Below, piece after piece: positions 53,258 through 64,000 of a DNA stretch of 64,000 nucleotides (positions within the stretch are counted from its first letter, which is position 1; each line of letters begins with the position of its first letter). Source of the stretch: Bugulina stolonifera (Eukaryota; Bryozoa; Gymnolaemata; Cheilostomatida; Bugulidae); NCBI GenBank assembly GCA_935421135.1, contig OW285188.1:24839233-24903232 (forward strand), written 5' to 3'. The position numbers were made by a program, and so were the translations under genes. The notes below the pieces were generated by a model. It was given only the letters and a program-made list of their open reading frames with translations, did no database searches and was not told the DNA's origin.

Positions 53258-54471
53258 TAATATCTATCAGTAACACAGAGAAGAGATGTGGAATATCTAG
53301 CAATCAGTGAATGCAACATATTACAACTTGTACAATCTAGTTAATGTAGTCTACAGTTTGAATATACGGTATATTGTGTAGCTAGCTATCTAACTGTACA
53401 TTACAGTCAAATGAAACTTTCAAATCAATGGACTGATCACTTTTGTCTATCATTGTAAAGTGCATTATTACTAGTGCATATATAATTATTCTCTGCTGAA
53501 ACAGTGGGTACTACAAGGCTGTTTTGTGTTATACAAGTAATAGTGTACTATTTATTGTTACATTGCTTGAAAACTTTTACTGTAAAATATTTTAATTTTA
53601 AAAAATAAATGAATTTGAATGAATGATCCACACTGCTAAAAATACTGGAGCTCAAATGTTTCTACAACATGATGTGAATACTAATTAAGTCTTTGTAAAG
53701 GTTAATAGTATAATATACTCTTATATACATGTACTTGCAAAGTAATTGCATAGTGGAAAATATAATGAATAATAAATCAAGCAAGAAAATTTTTTGACTT
53801 ATATCTTATATAATACTTGCATTAAATAAATGCAGCTCCACATTTCTTATACAAGCAGTGGTCTGTGAGTACTGTCTTACAGGTGCATGCCTAATAGTGC
53901 TGCACGTTCATCCGATTCATATCTATATAATTATTTTATAGTAGGTGAGAGATGGCCTCTATGTGTAGCTGTGCACACTAGACTAATATTTCTTCCTAGT
54001 CTTATAGCTTTACTACACTATGCTACGGACCAAACTTGTATACACATGTATGGCGAGTGTTCCATGTTACATGCAATTGTACGTGTGTGGCACAATCACA
54101 TGTTAGACTTTCTAATCTAATTATACATGTATATGTTACATGTAGGTCTCATGCAGATCTATATTATGGCTGAGTAATGCTTATTCCACTTCAATTCTTT
54201 GTTATAGAGAAGGTTATCTTTGGTATAGGAACATACGGAACTCTTTGAGTGTCTAAAAAAATATATGTAAAGTATAATATAACCACCCAACCTTGTCGTC
54301 AGAGATCCTACCAGCACACATAACACTACTTGTTATTTAAGTTGGTAAAGGAATAAGTGCAAGATAATACAGTCAAGAAAAAAATAGATCATTACAACAT
54401 GTAGTCTAGTAACCAGTCTAGGATATGCTCATAATAGTTTTCATGTATATCTATACAAAGCAAGTTTGTCT
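53258..54471. other. convergent 3' region of EMC4 and the BRICHOS-like gene
   Basis: No coding exon was found. An AATAAA at 53604-53609 is a candidate EMC4 signal. The rest is AT-rich and contains several TACATGTA-type palindromes near 53,730 and 54,120-54,145. Confidence 0.5.
53604..53609 (+). terminator. polyadenylation signal of EMC4
   Basis: AATAAA lies 347 bp after the stop codon within a run of A and T. Confidence 0.45.
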
Positions 54472-57400
54472 TCAATTAGCTCTAGTGAGAGAATATGTTG
54501 AAAACTCACCACACTCTACTGCTATACAGGGTAACTCCCCCACACCACAACAGAACCTCTCGTCTGGTCTGTATGTTATTTTTACACACATCTGTATAGC
54601 CTTAATAGGGCACCAACAACCACTAGATCTTAAATCTGAACAATAAATACATGACTTGTACAATAATGATCTTAGTTGGCCATTATTTTTATATGTGATC
54701 GTTCTTTTTGCAAGGAGTCTATATCTCTGAGCCGTCAGGAAATCTGTTCTACATATAGCATATGTGAAAATAACGCATCCCTAAGTGGAATCTGAACCCA
54801 AGGCCTTTTGCAACAATCAAAATTAAAAGCATACAAAATATTTTTTCTTTTTTCTACAGTAAAAAAACTCATTACAGCATTAAAGATCTGTGCTAATATT
54901 CTCTGCTATGCTTAGAGCTTGCTGCACAAGTTTACTTACAGTGTCCATGGTAACACTCATCACATTGTTCATTAACCAGACTTCTATAGCAGTAATTCTT
55001 CTTCTTAGTGCACATGTACTGTTTAGCTGGGAGGGGTTCGCTTGTGCCTATTGGACCCCCGCAGTGGTATGGTCCCCCATTGTGTTTGTCAAGAGCATCA
55101 TAAACTTCTCTCCTTATACGGGGAGCATATTTCTGCTCTGCAAACACAAAGAGCAACATGGTTATCTTATGGTTAAATATTTACCTACTTCACTATAATA
55201 TAATGTATAGGCCAACTCCCACTCTATCTGGTGTCTACATGTAGGCAGGCTACACAATGTACCCTTGAAGTGATAACTTATAACTACCTCGTACATTGGT
55301 TAGTATTTCTCAATTCTTGTTTTGAGGGAGGAGACAACTTCAAAGTTACAAAATAGGAAATGAGAAAACACAACTCCAAGTATGCTGAAAGGCAATTAAG
55401 CTAACCTTGAAATTGTTGGACGATTTCCTCCATAGTGAGGCCAACCTCTGGGCCAGTATCAGTAATATTAACCTGTTTAATTAGGTAAACAGGTAGACTG
55501 CTACAGAACTGATGGACAGTCATATCTCGGAGTACTTCGTCTGGTACGGGTGAGGGGTCTATAATATACAGCTCACTTGAGTTCACCTGCATACAAATAT
55601 ATACATATCATGTCAAAACTGTTCAATTCACATTATTATATCTCAACAACTATCTCTCTCCGGAAGCAATAGTAGTAAATTGTATAATACTTTGATGAAG
55701 TGTAGTCTACATGCTAAACAGTGTGCTATTACTGGGTTGTGATAAGAAGTTGTCCTCTCCCAGGATTTATTTCCTCCAAAACCACTTGAGAGAAGACAAC
55801 TTTTTATTATGATTAATAACTTGAGGGTTACAAAGAACTACATTGACATTGTAGCGGTAAGGCAACAACTATTAGACATCTACATCCAAGTGGTAATAAC
55901 ATAATATAATAATTATATATATATAGTACATGTACATGTAGTATAAAGTATAATGTTATATTATTGAATTTTCTAAGAATAGATGCATTCTCCAAAGATA
56001 ACTGAACAAAAACAGCGAATTTCTAGGTCACCTTGTTTATGATGATCCTTGCTCCATTACACATGTACACATACACTACAATCATGTACTTCATACTGAT
56101 GTAAATGTAGGCCTACATGTACATGCATGCCTTGCCATAATATTTTAGAGTTATCCTCACCTTAATCGTTTTTAAATGACTCAAAGCATTCTCCAGCATC
56201 TTAGGGCTAACTTCCCTTTCTATAGTCTTCACTAGGCAGACTCTCACTATTCTACTAACCTGTATTCTGTGTAGTGATATTCTCTGTAAGTACACAAGAG
56301 GTACAGTATATCATATATACATACTCGCATGTGTTTAGAGTAACAAACCAAAAAACACCCAAAACCTGAGTAGAATTTACTTGAGCTGAATGATGGGAAA
56401 AATTATTCAGAAGTTACATGTGCATTCATAGGCAATGGAGAGAAGAGAAACGATAACTTCACCCTGTACTGAAATACTGATGAGGGGCAATGAGCACACC
56501 GCAGTCTTGAAAAGAACAACTTTTTTCTATAAATAATATTTCTATCCTCATCTGTACAGTAGTGATCACTTCGCCTGAATTTCAAGTATTTAAAAATCAA
56601 AACTCAACTTTTAAAGTTGGCTAGCTCTTACTATGGCCCATGACATTGTTAGTAACAACAACTATTGTCCATGACATTGTTAGGAACAACATAAATAGAT
56701 GTGGGGTGATGCAATAATACAGGACAATTCTACATGCAATTTGCATAAACAAAGGTTCAACTTTTATATAATCTGCCATGAATACCTCAGAAGCAGTTAA
56801 TGCACATGTTGGGTTATGATTCAGATAATGATAGGTGGTTATGCACACATTAGGAACACACCTTTCTGAAATGGTTGAACACTGTGACATCATCAGCAAA
56901 CAGTTCTGTGTAGTTGTCCTTGACATTGATGACTACTTGTTCCTTGGTCTTCTTTCCTGTCTGATACTCAAATTTGAATCTTTTCTCATCCTACAATGAA
57001 ACATTTACACTTACACAATAATGCCTATCTTTGTAATTAGCAATTTACAATTTTACCAATATTTCCTAAATAGGGATAGCTTTCTATATGCTACACTTGA
57101 ATGGACAATTTCTTAGAAGTGATACCTTATCCACACTGTACAAACACTTGCAACACTTAGCCATAGAGCTTGCATGTAAAAGTAATCTACCCCTTTGGAA
57201 ATGTGTGCATGATACTATTTCCTATTCTTATTACGCAATAAACGTGGTAAACAAGAGGTTGTGATTGTATTTAGAGTACTACATGTAGCCTACTCTCAAC
57301 TCCTGCTTTTACCCATGTATAACCCATAGCCTGAGCATCAGGTAATCTGCACTGTTTGACTGACCAGTGTTAACCTCATTTGCATTTACTAAAGGTCAGA

Positions 57401-59480
57401 GCAGCAATATAAATATTACTCTTAGCGTTCACAAGTTGTCTGTCATCTAACATAAAATTATACACTTTACAAAAATTGAGCTCAATAAATCACGATTTTA
57501 CAATTTACATTGTATAATGACTGAATATAAATATTGTTGAGGAAATGACCTGCTTGAGTTTAGCAGCAGCTGCAGCCGCTGGCTCCTCTGAATCTGTAGC
57601 CTTGTCAGAAGGCCCAAGTTTGATGATCTTCTCCTCTTCAGCAGTAAACAGAAATATAACAGCCCCACAGAGCAGCAGCAGAAGAATAAGCACAGCAAGG
57701 CTTACAAATGCTATCCATTTGCATTTCCCTCTTCTAGTTAGGCTTTGTAACCTCTACAAGCATACACGTGTACACTTAGCACCTTGTTGGGAAGATATTT
57801 GATAAATTCAACTTGTAGGAGAAATCAGAGCCGTTTATTGTGAATCAACTGCTCTGGGAGAAATAATTTGTGTGTAGCCTAGCAAACCTTCAATAAATGA
57901 CAGAAGTTGCCAGAGTTCTTCAGTTGATCACATAGTCTTTGGGAGTGATTAGGATCCAAACTCACTGTGTTGTATACAACAAAAGTATTCTTATCTTTCA
58001 CCTTAGCTTCAAACTATTACATAATCTCATGTAACCTGCCTAGTAGTTAGTAGCATTTGGCTCACAAATTGAAGGATTATTCTGGGTGTCCCTACACAGT
58101 ACACATTGATGCTGTTATGTTGGTTATACCACAGTGTAATACTGCCTAGAATAAAACTGGTGTAAGATCTACACTGTGTTTATACTATTGTTTATATTCA
58201 AGAATAACCATCTAGATGGAGTTCTCAAAGGATATCGTCATGATAAAAAGATTTGACACATCTATTTGTTACTTTCCCCTTGAAGCCCACTACTTGTAAT
58301 TGTAAATGAATACTCCCTTTATTACCCTGAATAGAAGTGATTTAAAATTCTAACAACATTATCATAATTCTACAGAGATTCAAATTACAAACAGAATGCT
58401 GATGGCTTTCAATAGACAATATTACATAACTTGGTTGATTTTCAAGTAATAAAGATCATTAAATTAAATCAAATTAAATTAAAAGGGACTGATCTTGTTG
58501 ACAACTACAATCAGCTTGTCTAAAATCTATTGATTAGAAAATTGCCCCATTGTTTACAAGTTACATGTACCCAGAGAGCAATGTCAATGTAGCCCTCTGA
58601 TGTCTGTTTAGTGAAGATGTTCATGTCTAATCAAAAGAGCCAGCACTGAATTACAGAAGATGTGATAGTAAACCCAACACAAACATGCATCTCTTATGAT
58701 TCCAACAATTAGTTGTTCAAACATTTGTATTTGGCAAGTGGAATAACCTCTAGATAAAAGCAAACATTTCCCATGAATAACAGTGACACTTGCAAAATAA
58801 TGTTACAACATTGTCTGTGACAAAATGGTCCCTTGTTGGTGTTGGAGTTGGCTGCTTTGCCATCTTATTATTACAAGTCATGATATCCATGTTACATAGC
58901 AAGGACTGTGCATTTCACATTTAGATGAGGCGTGCCACATAACTATTAGATAATTTGAGTTAGAAGCAGAAGTAGAGAAATTTGAGATAGCTTGTGATCT
59001 TTGCCAAAATTAAAGCAGGAGAAGTTGTCTTCGCTACAACCACAAACAAAGAACTAAGACTATCTAAACTTCTCCGCTGCTGCACCAGACAGAGGCATTG
59101 TTATGATGAGTAACTGAATAAAACTGGGTAACCTACCAACAGCAAATACCTGCATGTAACTCTCCAAGAATTCAGCATGTACATTTGTAAAATGATATAC
59201 TCACAGGACTCAATAATATCTTTTTTAGAATTAGATTGTTGCTGTATATCGGTGTTAAAATTAAATTTTACCTGCATAATGTAGTGTGTGCAGCAGATGC
59301 ACACTGTACTACATGTAAGTAAAATCTGCTCTTGAACAGGTACACCTGCGTATCTACTGAATAAGCTGCAGACTAACTTACCAAGTGGTAGCTGTTGGAT
59401 TTAGGAGCAAAAGTTAGCATGGGCTGGTCAGATGTGACTCCCTCAGTGTGGTGACTACTTCCGTTAGTTGAGTAGCTCAT
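54472..59480 (-). CDS. type II single-pass membrane protein with BRICHOS-like domain and Cys-rich C-terminus
   Basis: Seven minus-strand exons, 59480-59382, 57753-57550, 56990-56862, 56283-56161, 55586-55406, 55137-54940 and 54635-54472, join in frame to 365 residues. A 46-residue N-terminal segment precedes one strong membrane helix (WIAFVSLAVLILLLLLCGAV), with basic residues before it (LTRRGKCK), so the C-terminus should be luminal or extracellular. The segment that follows resembles BRICHOS: a linker, VVINVKDNYTELFADDVTVF, then RVCLVKTI...LENALSHLKTIK and VHQFCSSLPVYLI, giving the spaced Cys pair expected of BRICHOS. BRICHOS proteins (ITM2, chondromodulin, pro-surfactant C) use this domain as a chaperone for their own hydrophobic or amyloid-prone part. 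The tail after 55137 has more than a dozen Cys (CTKKKNYC, QCDECYHGH, GCWCPIKAIQMC, FCCGVGELPCIAVEC). Reading through the donor after 54940 would instead end the protein in HGHCK. The family call is by pattern and not certain. Confidence 0.7.
55744..55808. repeat. small palindromic element, copy 3 of 3
   Basis: Arms AAGAAGTTGTCCTCTCCCA (from 55744) and TGAGAGAAGACAACTTTTT (from 55787) form an imperfect hairpin. A half copy, GGGAGGAGACAACTTC, lies at 55326-55341. Both are inside introns of the BRICHOS-like gene. Confidence 0.65.
57754..59381. other. first intron of the BRICHOS-like gene
   Basis: This 1.6-kb intron has phase 0 at both ends. It is AT-rich and shows no second exon, repeat array or recognisable element. 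Confidence 0.5.
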
Positions 59481-61270
59481 CCTTCTGCTGCACACTGTGT
59501 TCCCTCGCTCCTGGTTACCAGTAAGATACTCTCTCTCTCTCTCTCTCTTCCTACTTAGTGCCTACTAGACTGCCCGTGCCTTCTTCACGACTATCCTACT
59601 GCCAATAATAACTGAAAATCTAACATACCTGCAATCTAAAAGCTGTGTGTGAATGTTGGAAGGGAAATACTGAGGTTTGTTGTTTTATTCAACACTTCAG
59701 TTGCTGGACTATTATGATATGCAGTAACCATCACACTACCAGCCAAGAGTCAGTGGCCAGCTATATGTTATGGTTAGATTAAAATCTCTACACAACCAAT
59801 AAAAAGACCATAACATCCTTCCCTTGAATACCACTTTGCCAGGATAATGGGGGAATTCTTGGTTGAACGTACCAGCAAGCATACATACATGTACATACCA
59901 GTGCATAGAGGGGAAGGGTGCTCTAGTGTTTTTTTTTTTTATTCAAGCCTACTCAGGAAAATAGTGTTACAACTCTAAAACCCCAGTAATAAAATTTCTA
60001 CATTCCTGCAAAACTAGTTGTATAGACTATTACTTGTACCTAAACACTGATAGCAGACCGGTAGATGTCAAAGAGTTACCAGAAATATGGCATTATTATG
60101 TTATTTGTTTTGCTATATTTTTGCAGCTACAACATGTGTATAATGCTAGATTAATACTTACCCAGCTCATACCTGGTGACTAGTTTTTGCAATAGAACAG
60201 GTGCTCCTGACAGCAGGGTGTGCAGTGTTGCTATATAGGCTTACGTGTACAGACACACAGCTGATGTTTACTGGCACAGAGGCGCAACACAAAGTACCTT
60301 AGGTGGAAGTGGCACTGGCAGCGCTGCCAAATACCTGGATCTAGTATAGCCAGTAATGAAGTGTGTGTATAGTGCTTCTAAATATTAGTAGTGTCAGCTA
60401 ATTCACAAGCATCACTACTGCAGACTGGTTGACTAAATAATGGCACAATATGACAATGCCCAGCCACTGTGTGTGTGTAAAATGAACTCTATTACTTATC
60501 TATACAATACAGTCATACTCCCTTATCTACAGAATGTAGAATGTACTACTTCTATCCAGTGCAGCTGTATCACACAGTTACATGATGTAGATACAGGGTC
60601 ACTCAAGTTATGAGTACAATGTACACAACCAGTCACTTGTCAGGTGCATTCTTCACTGAGCAGTAATTTATGTAATCTGCATACAATCATTATTGTCATT
60701 ATTGCATAATTAAAATCAATGACACTTCAATTCTATACAACATAATATACATGTACATGTATATTAGATACATAGACAATCATATTAAATATATGGTTAT
60801 AACAGTATATAGAGATACCTTAGCCAAGAGACACCTGCATGAGTAATTATAAACAAGGCCTTATCTGTTGCTTAGGAACCCCATGCCTAAAAATCTCAAA
60901 AGTAAAGCAAATGTAGAACTAGCCAAGAATGTATACCACTCCACTTCAGAGTTTAATTCAACAGACTGGTCTACCTACAAGATTGACAACTCCAAATTAA
61001 GCTAAAGCTTATAGGGTTATATTGATGTTGTTACAGGCAGCCTTGATATTTATTTGGATTTTTTGCTAGTATTATTAACAGATACATCATGTAGTTACAG
61101 ACATGCACATGCTTATATAATGTACATGTACGTTGTTAAACTAAACACTACATACTTTCCTGCTTGCACTTGCACTTAAGTTTTATGAGGAATATTCTGT
61201 TAAATTTTATATTTATTGGCTATACCTTCCTTCCTCTGGATGTTCTTTGATGCCTGTGCTTGGCCTACAT
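59481..61270. other. upstream region of the BRICHOS-like gene, no gene seen
   Basis: The promoter of the BRICHOS-like gene should lie at the left end. The stretch contains a (CT)n run near 59528-59548, a small inverted repeat ATGTTATGGT/ACCATAACAT near 59766-59816, a T12-like run near 59930, and otherwise unremarkable AT-rich DNA. Minus-strand 5' non-coding exons could be present but cannot be recognised. Confidence 0.45.
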
Positions 61271-61545
61271 GATATGATATTATAGGTGTAGAGGCTGACA
61301 CACCTGGACCTACTAGATGCTACTCATACTCTACAACAGTCTGGCTACAGAGAAGTTATGATATGATATTGATATCATGACGTCTACTTTGGTATGCAGC
61401 GATCCGATGAGATACTCTGCAAGAGGAAAGCACCTAGTACGCTCTGGGTAAAAGTTGGCCAAGCCAGACTGCTCTAAGGTGTGAGTAGCCGAAGTAGACT
61501 TTAGGTGTGTCAGCCCAATTGCTGATAATATCATAAGAATCATAT
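61271..61545. mobile_element. fold-back (long imperfect palindrome) element
   Basis: Left arm 61271-61346 and right arm 61462-61545 are imperfect reverse complements. They share GGCTGACACACCT / AGGTGTGTCAGCC, CTACTCA / TGAGTAG, CAGTCTGGCT / AGCCAGACTG and GATATGATATTAT-like outer ends, around a spacer of about 115 bp. The arms are separated by short mismatched blocks, as in an ageing fold-back MITE. No target duplication was recognised. Confidence 0.65.
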
Positions 61546-62531
61546 CAGATGAGTTTTGTTTTGACTAGCTAGGTATAACAGAACTTTATGAGGTGTACAA
61601 TTTCCTTATCACACTGTGCTTTCATCAAGTGATATTCTAATATTTCAATCAGATTAGAAGCAACATGCTGATATTTGTGATTCCCATAGTTCTAGAATAT
61701 CCCACATACAGTATGTATAGTATAATAAGGAATAATAGTATATAATATGCACATACAATACAAGTATTATAGCGTTCTATGACTGTCACCCCATGAAACA
61801 GAGAGCTCTGGTATTGTTTGTTGGCTTCCACAGAACTGTGCTGTGCATGCCTACACTACAGCATATTTTGATCTGAGATGGCCAGTTTTAAAAACCCAAT
61901 AATGGAGGGGAGGAGGCGACTGCTATAAAGATGTAAGTTGTTTATTGTCCTGTAAATAAGGTAAACACTTCAAAAGTTGAACTAAATAAAATGAAGAAAA
62001 CTAACAATGGAATAACATGTAAAGGAAGTAAGGCTATGTACACGTACATGTACATGTGCATGTACATGTAACACCAACTTTTATGATGCAATTTATATTA
62101 TGAGCATGGGATTTAAAATAAAACCTTAACACATGATGTGCTGCAATATTATGTATGAAATGTATACAATAAATTCCTTACTAAAGATACATCATAATAT
62201 AATAGGTATAATGCAAATGCTAAATTATGATGTGTTAGAGTAGAGCAAAGCATGTTTGAATAAGACAGTAGTAAAGGTACTACTAACTGCTCATTAATTC
62301 ATTACCATTGGTCACAGTATATCACTGGACAGCAGATAAATATATCAATATAAGAAGATAAAATATCTGAGATATCATGTGGTCTTTTGGCAGATCAACA
62401 ATCATATTCTCAATTATCCATAATTAAAGGATAGTATGTTTTAGTACATAGTATAACAATAATCAAATTGTACTTAATAACTATGATAAGTAATGCTGAG
62501 CAACATATATTCAGTCAGGGTAGAAATAAAC
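61546..62531. other. 3' flank of the Cys-loop receptor-like gene, no gene seen
   Basis: AT-rich DNA without coding support. A run of ACATGTACATGTGCATGTACATG-type palindromes lies at about 62041-62070. Confidence 0.45.
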
Positions 62532-62805
62532 ATCATAGACTGTGTTCCTGGGTACATGTACATATCATAGACCAAGTTCCTGGGTAGAGATATATCATAG
62601 ACCAAGTTCCTGGGTAGAGATATATCATAGACCAAGTTCCTGGTTAGAGATATATCATAGACCAAGTTCCTGGGTAGAGATATATCATAGACCAAGTTCC
62701 TGGGTAGAGATATATCATAGACCAAGTTCCTGGGTAGAGATATATCATAGACCAAGTTCCTGGGTAGAGATATATCATAGACCAAGTTCCTGGGTAGAGA
62801 TATAT
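62532..62805. repeat. 30-bp minisatellite downstream of the receptor-like gene
   Basis: Nine tandem copies of a unit like ATCATAGACCAAGTTCCTGG plus GTAGAGATAT. The first unit is diverged (TGTGTTCCTGG, TACATGTA) and the rest are nearly identical. It ends only about 16 bp before the receptor gene's stop codon, so it would be transcribed in the 3' untranslated region. Open frames on both strands across it are repeat artefacts. Confidence 0.95.
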
Positions 62806-62820
62806 GGCAAAATGTATTAA

Positions 62821-63961
62821 TTAGTGACTTAAACGAACCAGACAGAAAGCCGAAATAAAGAAAGCCAAAGCGAACAGTTTGTCAACCAGCTGAGCGAGTT
62901 TGATCCATTCAGCCTTGACCTGTTGGTGATAGCGGGCCAGTTGTAGTTCACTAACCAACTGCTGTAGCACCTTTGTCATAGCCTTCTGTTCCTGATCTCC
63001 CTCCTGTAAAAGATTACACATGCTCTCAGTCTATTACCTACTAGCTGGGTTTATTGTTCAGTATAAGTTATTAATCCCTTTCTGACCTCTAACAAATAAA
63101 CACACCAAGATGGCCATGTGCTACACCTGTGCTAAAAGTTGAACTGAGAAATTTCTGAACAAGTTAGTTTGTGCCTGAAAGTTGGCATTTGAAATGGATT
63201 TGTTGTACTTACGGAGACTAACAAGTTACATGGCCTAAATCTGAACTATTTGACACTCAAAGGTAAAGTGTAATATTATCAATTATTTTCGGTATTATTT
63301 GGGCATTACTAGAGTAAAATACCCCATCTTACCTTAGTGTAGTAAAACAAGCAAACACAACAGACTGGTTCAAATGAAGTACATGCATGGCCCCTTTAAA
63401 ATACCTCAATGAAATAAACACATCCATAGTCAACATGTATAACTTATTTGAGCTGACCACTACATGTAAGTGTGAACCATATAATATTACATTCATGAGC
63501 TAACTGACTGTCCCAACCACTCACAGGTGCACACAACTCCACTCACAGGAGCACATAACTCCACTCATAGATGTATACAACTCCAAGTGCAGGTACTTGT
63601 TATATAAAAATGTACATGTACATGTGTACATATACACTGTATCTGTATCTACATGTACATGACTGAACACGTACATCAACTTTCAGTAATCTCAAAAGAT
63701 GAGAATCCCTATAAAAGCAGACAGATTATTTAGTAATGAGTAGAACAATGTACACAAAACACAATACAACATATTATAACAAGACAATAACCAACCGTGC
63801 TGTTTGTCTGCCGATTGGCCATCTCATCGTCAGTTGCAGGTTCCGGGTAGTTCCCATCACTTTCTTCAGATGCCTGAAGCAATCTCTCTAGGTGAAGTAG
63901 CTGGTAGCTACTCTCCTCTGATTGGTTCATTTGTTTAAAACATCGGCAGCAGTCTGATAGC
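62821..63961 (-). CDS. 3' end of a Cys-loop (nicotinic-type pentameric) receptor-like gene, partial
   Basis: Two minus-strand exons are visible, 63961-63796 and 63003-62821; the gene continues beyond the right edge. The last exon encodes 60 residues: an amphipathic helix (VLQQLVSELQLARYHQQVK) followed by AEWIKLAQLVDKLFALAFFI and SAFCLVRLSH. The EWxxxAxxVDxLF pattern just before a final hydrophobic helix is characteristic of the MA-M4 border of nicotinic-type pentameric ligand-gated channels (EWKYVAMVIDRIF-like). The preceding exon is hydrophilic, Ser/Glu rich and would belong to the variable M3-M4 cytoplasmic loop (CCRCFKQMNQSEESS). The ligand-binding domain and M1-M3 are outside the window, so the assignment rests on this short segment. 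Confidence 0.6.
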
Positions 63962-64000
63962 CTAAGTAACTGTAGTCAAATATAGTAAGTATACTAGAAT

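Noticed and set aside
52906..53310. Long open frames on both strands across the 21-bp array
   Set aside because: They exist only because the unit is a multiple of three and lacks stops; they lie within an EMC4 intron and show pure repeat translation.
62474..62820. Open frames of about 100 codons on both strands near the receptor-like gene
   Set aside because: Artefacts of the 30-bp minisatellite; no splice or homology support.

Overview
The window is intron-rich, AT-rich animal nuclear DNA with GT-AG introns mostly of 60-1,600 bp and short intergenic gaps. Seven conserved eukaryotic genes can be rebuilt exon by exon: PCED1 (GDSL/SGNH acyl-esterase family), DCTN1 (dynactin p150), clathrin heavy chain, PSMD11/Rpn6, NGDN (neuroguidin), EMC4, and a single-pass BRICHOS-like membrane protein. 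The 3' end of a Cys-loop receptor-like gene lies at the right edge. Compact introns, dense packing and numerous TACATGTA-type palindromes suggest an early-branching invertebrate, perhaps a demosponge. That is an inference; no marker gene in the window proves the phylum.

Layout: 1-5 kb is gene-poor and carries a 600-bp hAT-type MITE with a perfect 8-bp target duplication and a pogo/Tigger-like MITE. From 5 to 59.5 kb seven consecutive neighbour pairs alternate strictly in strand: PCED1(+) 5.1-9.0, DCTN1(-) 9.6-18.7, clathrin heavy chain(+) 20.6-34.3, a clathrin terminal-domain-only gene(-) 35.1-41.4, PSMD11(+) 42.8-47.0, NGDN(-) 47.3-50.4, EMC4(+) 50.8-53.3, BRICHOS-like gene(-) 54.5-59.5. Every gap is therefore either a divergent shared promoter region or a convergent 3' end. 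From 59.5 to 64 kb there is a fold-back element, a 30-bp minisatellite and the last two exons of the receptor-like gene(-).

The most notable content is the minus-strand gene at 35,124-41,377. It encodes a 406-residue protein that aligns along its whole length with the clathrin heavy chain N-terminal beta-propeller and the start of the linker, then stops. It therefore has no leg, light-chain-binding or trimerization region. It sits tail-to-tail with the full-length 1,682-residue clathrin heavy chain gene, shares six intron positions and phases with it, and keeps a continuous frame over nine exons. It looks like a diverged inverted partial duplication that became a stand-alone 'clathrin propeller' protein, possibly an adaptor-binding competitor.

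The genes act in basic cell biology: vesicle coating (clathrin), retrograde motor activation (dynactin), proteasome assembly (Rpn6), ribosome biogenesis or translation control (NGDN), and membrane-protein insertion in the ER (EMC4). They do not form an operon-like pathway. Other observations concern a solo LTR abutting a splice acceptor, two in-frame stop-free introns, two GC-AG introns, a tandem repeat that copies a 5' splice site, several minisatellites and several near-perfect hairpins.
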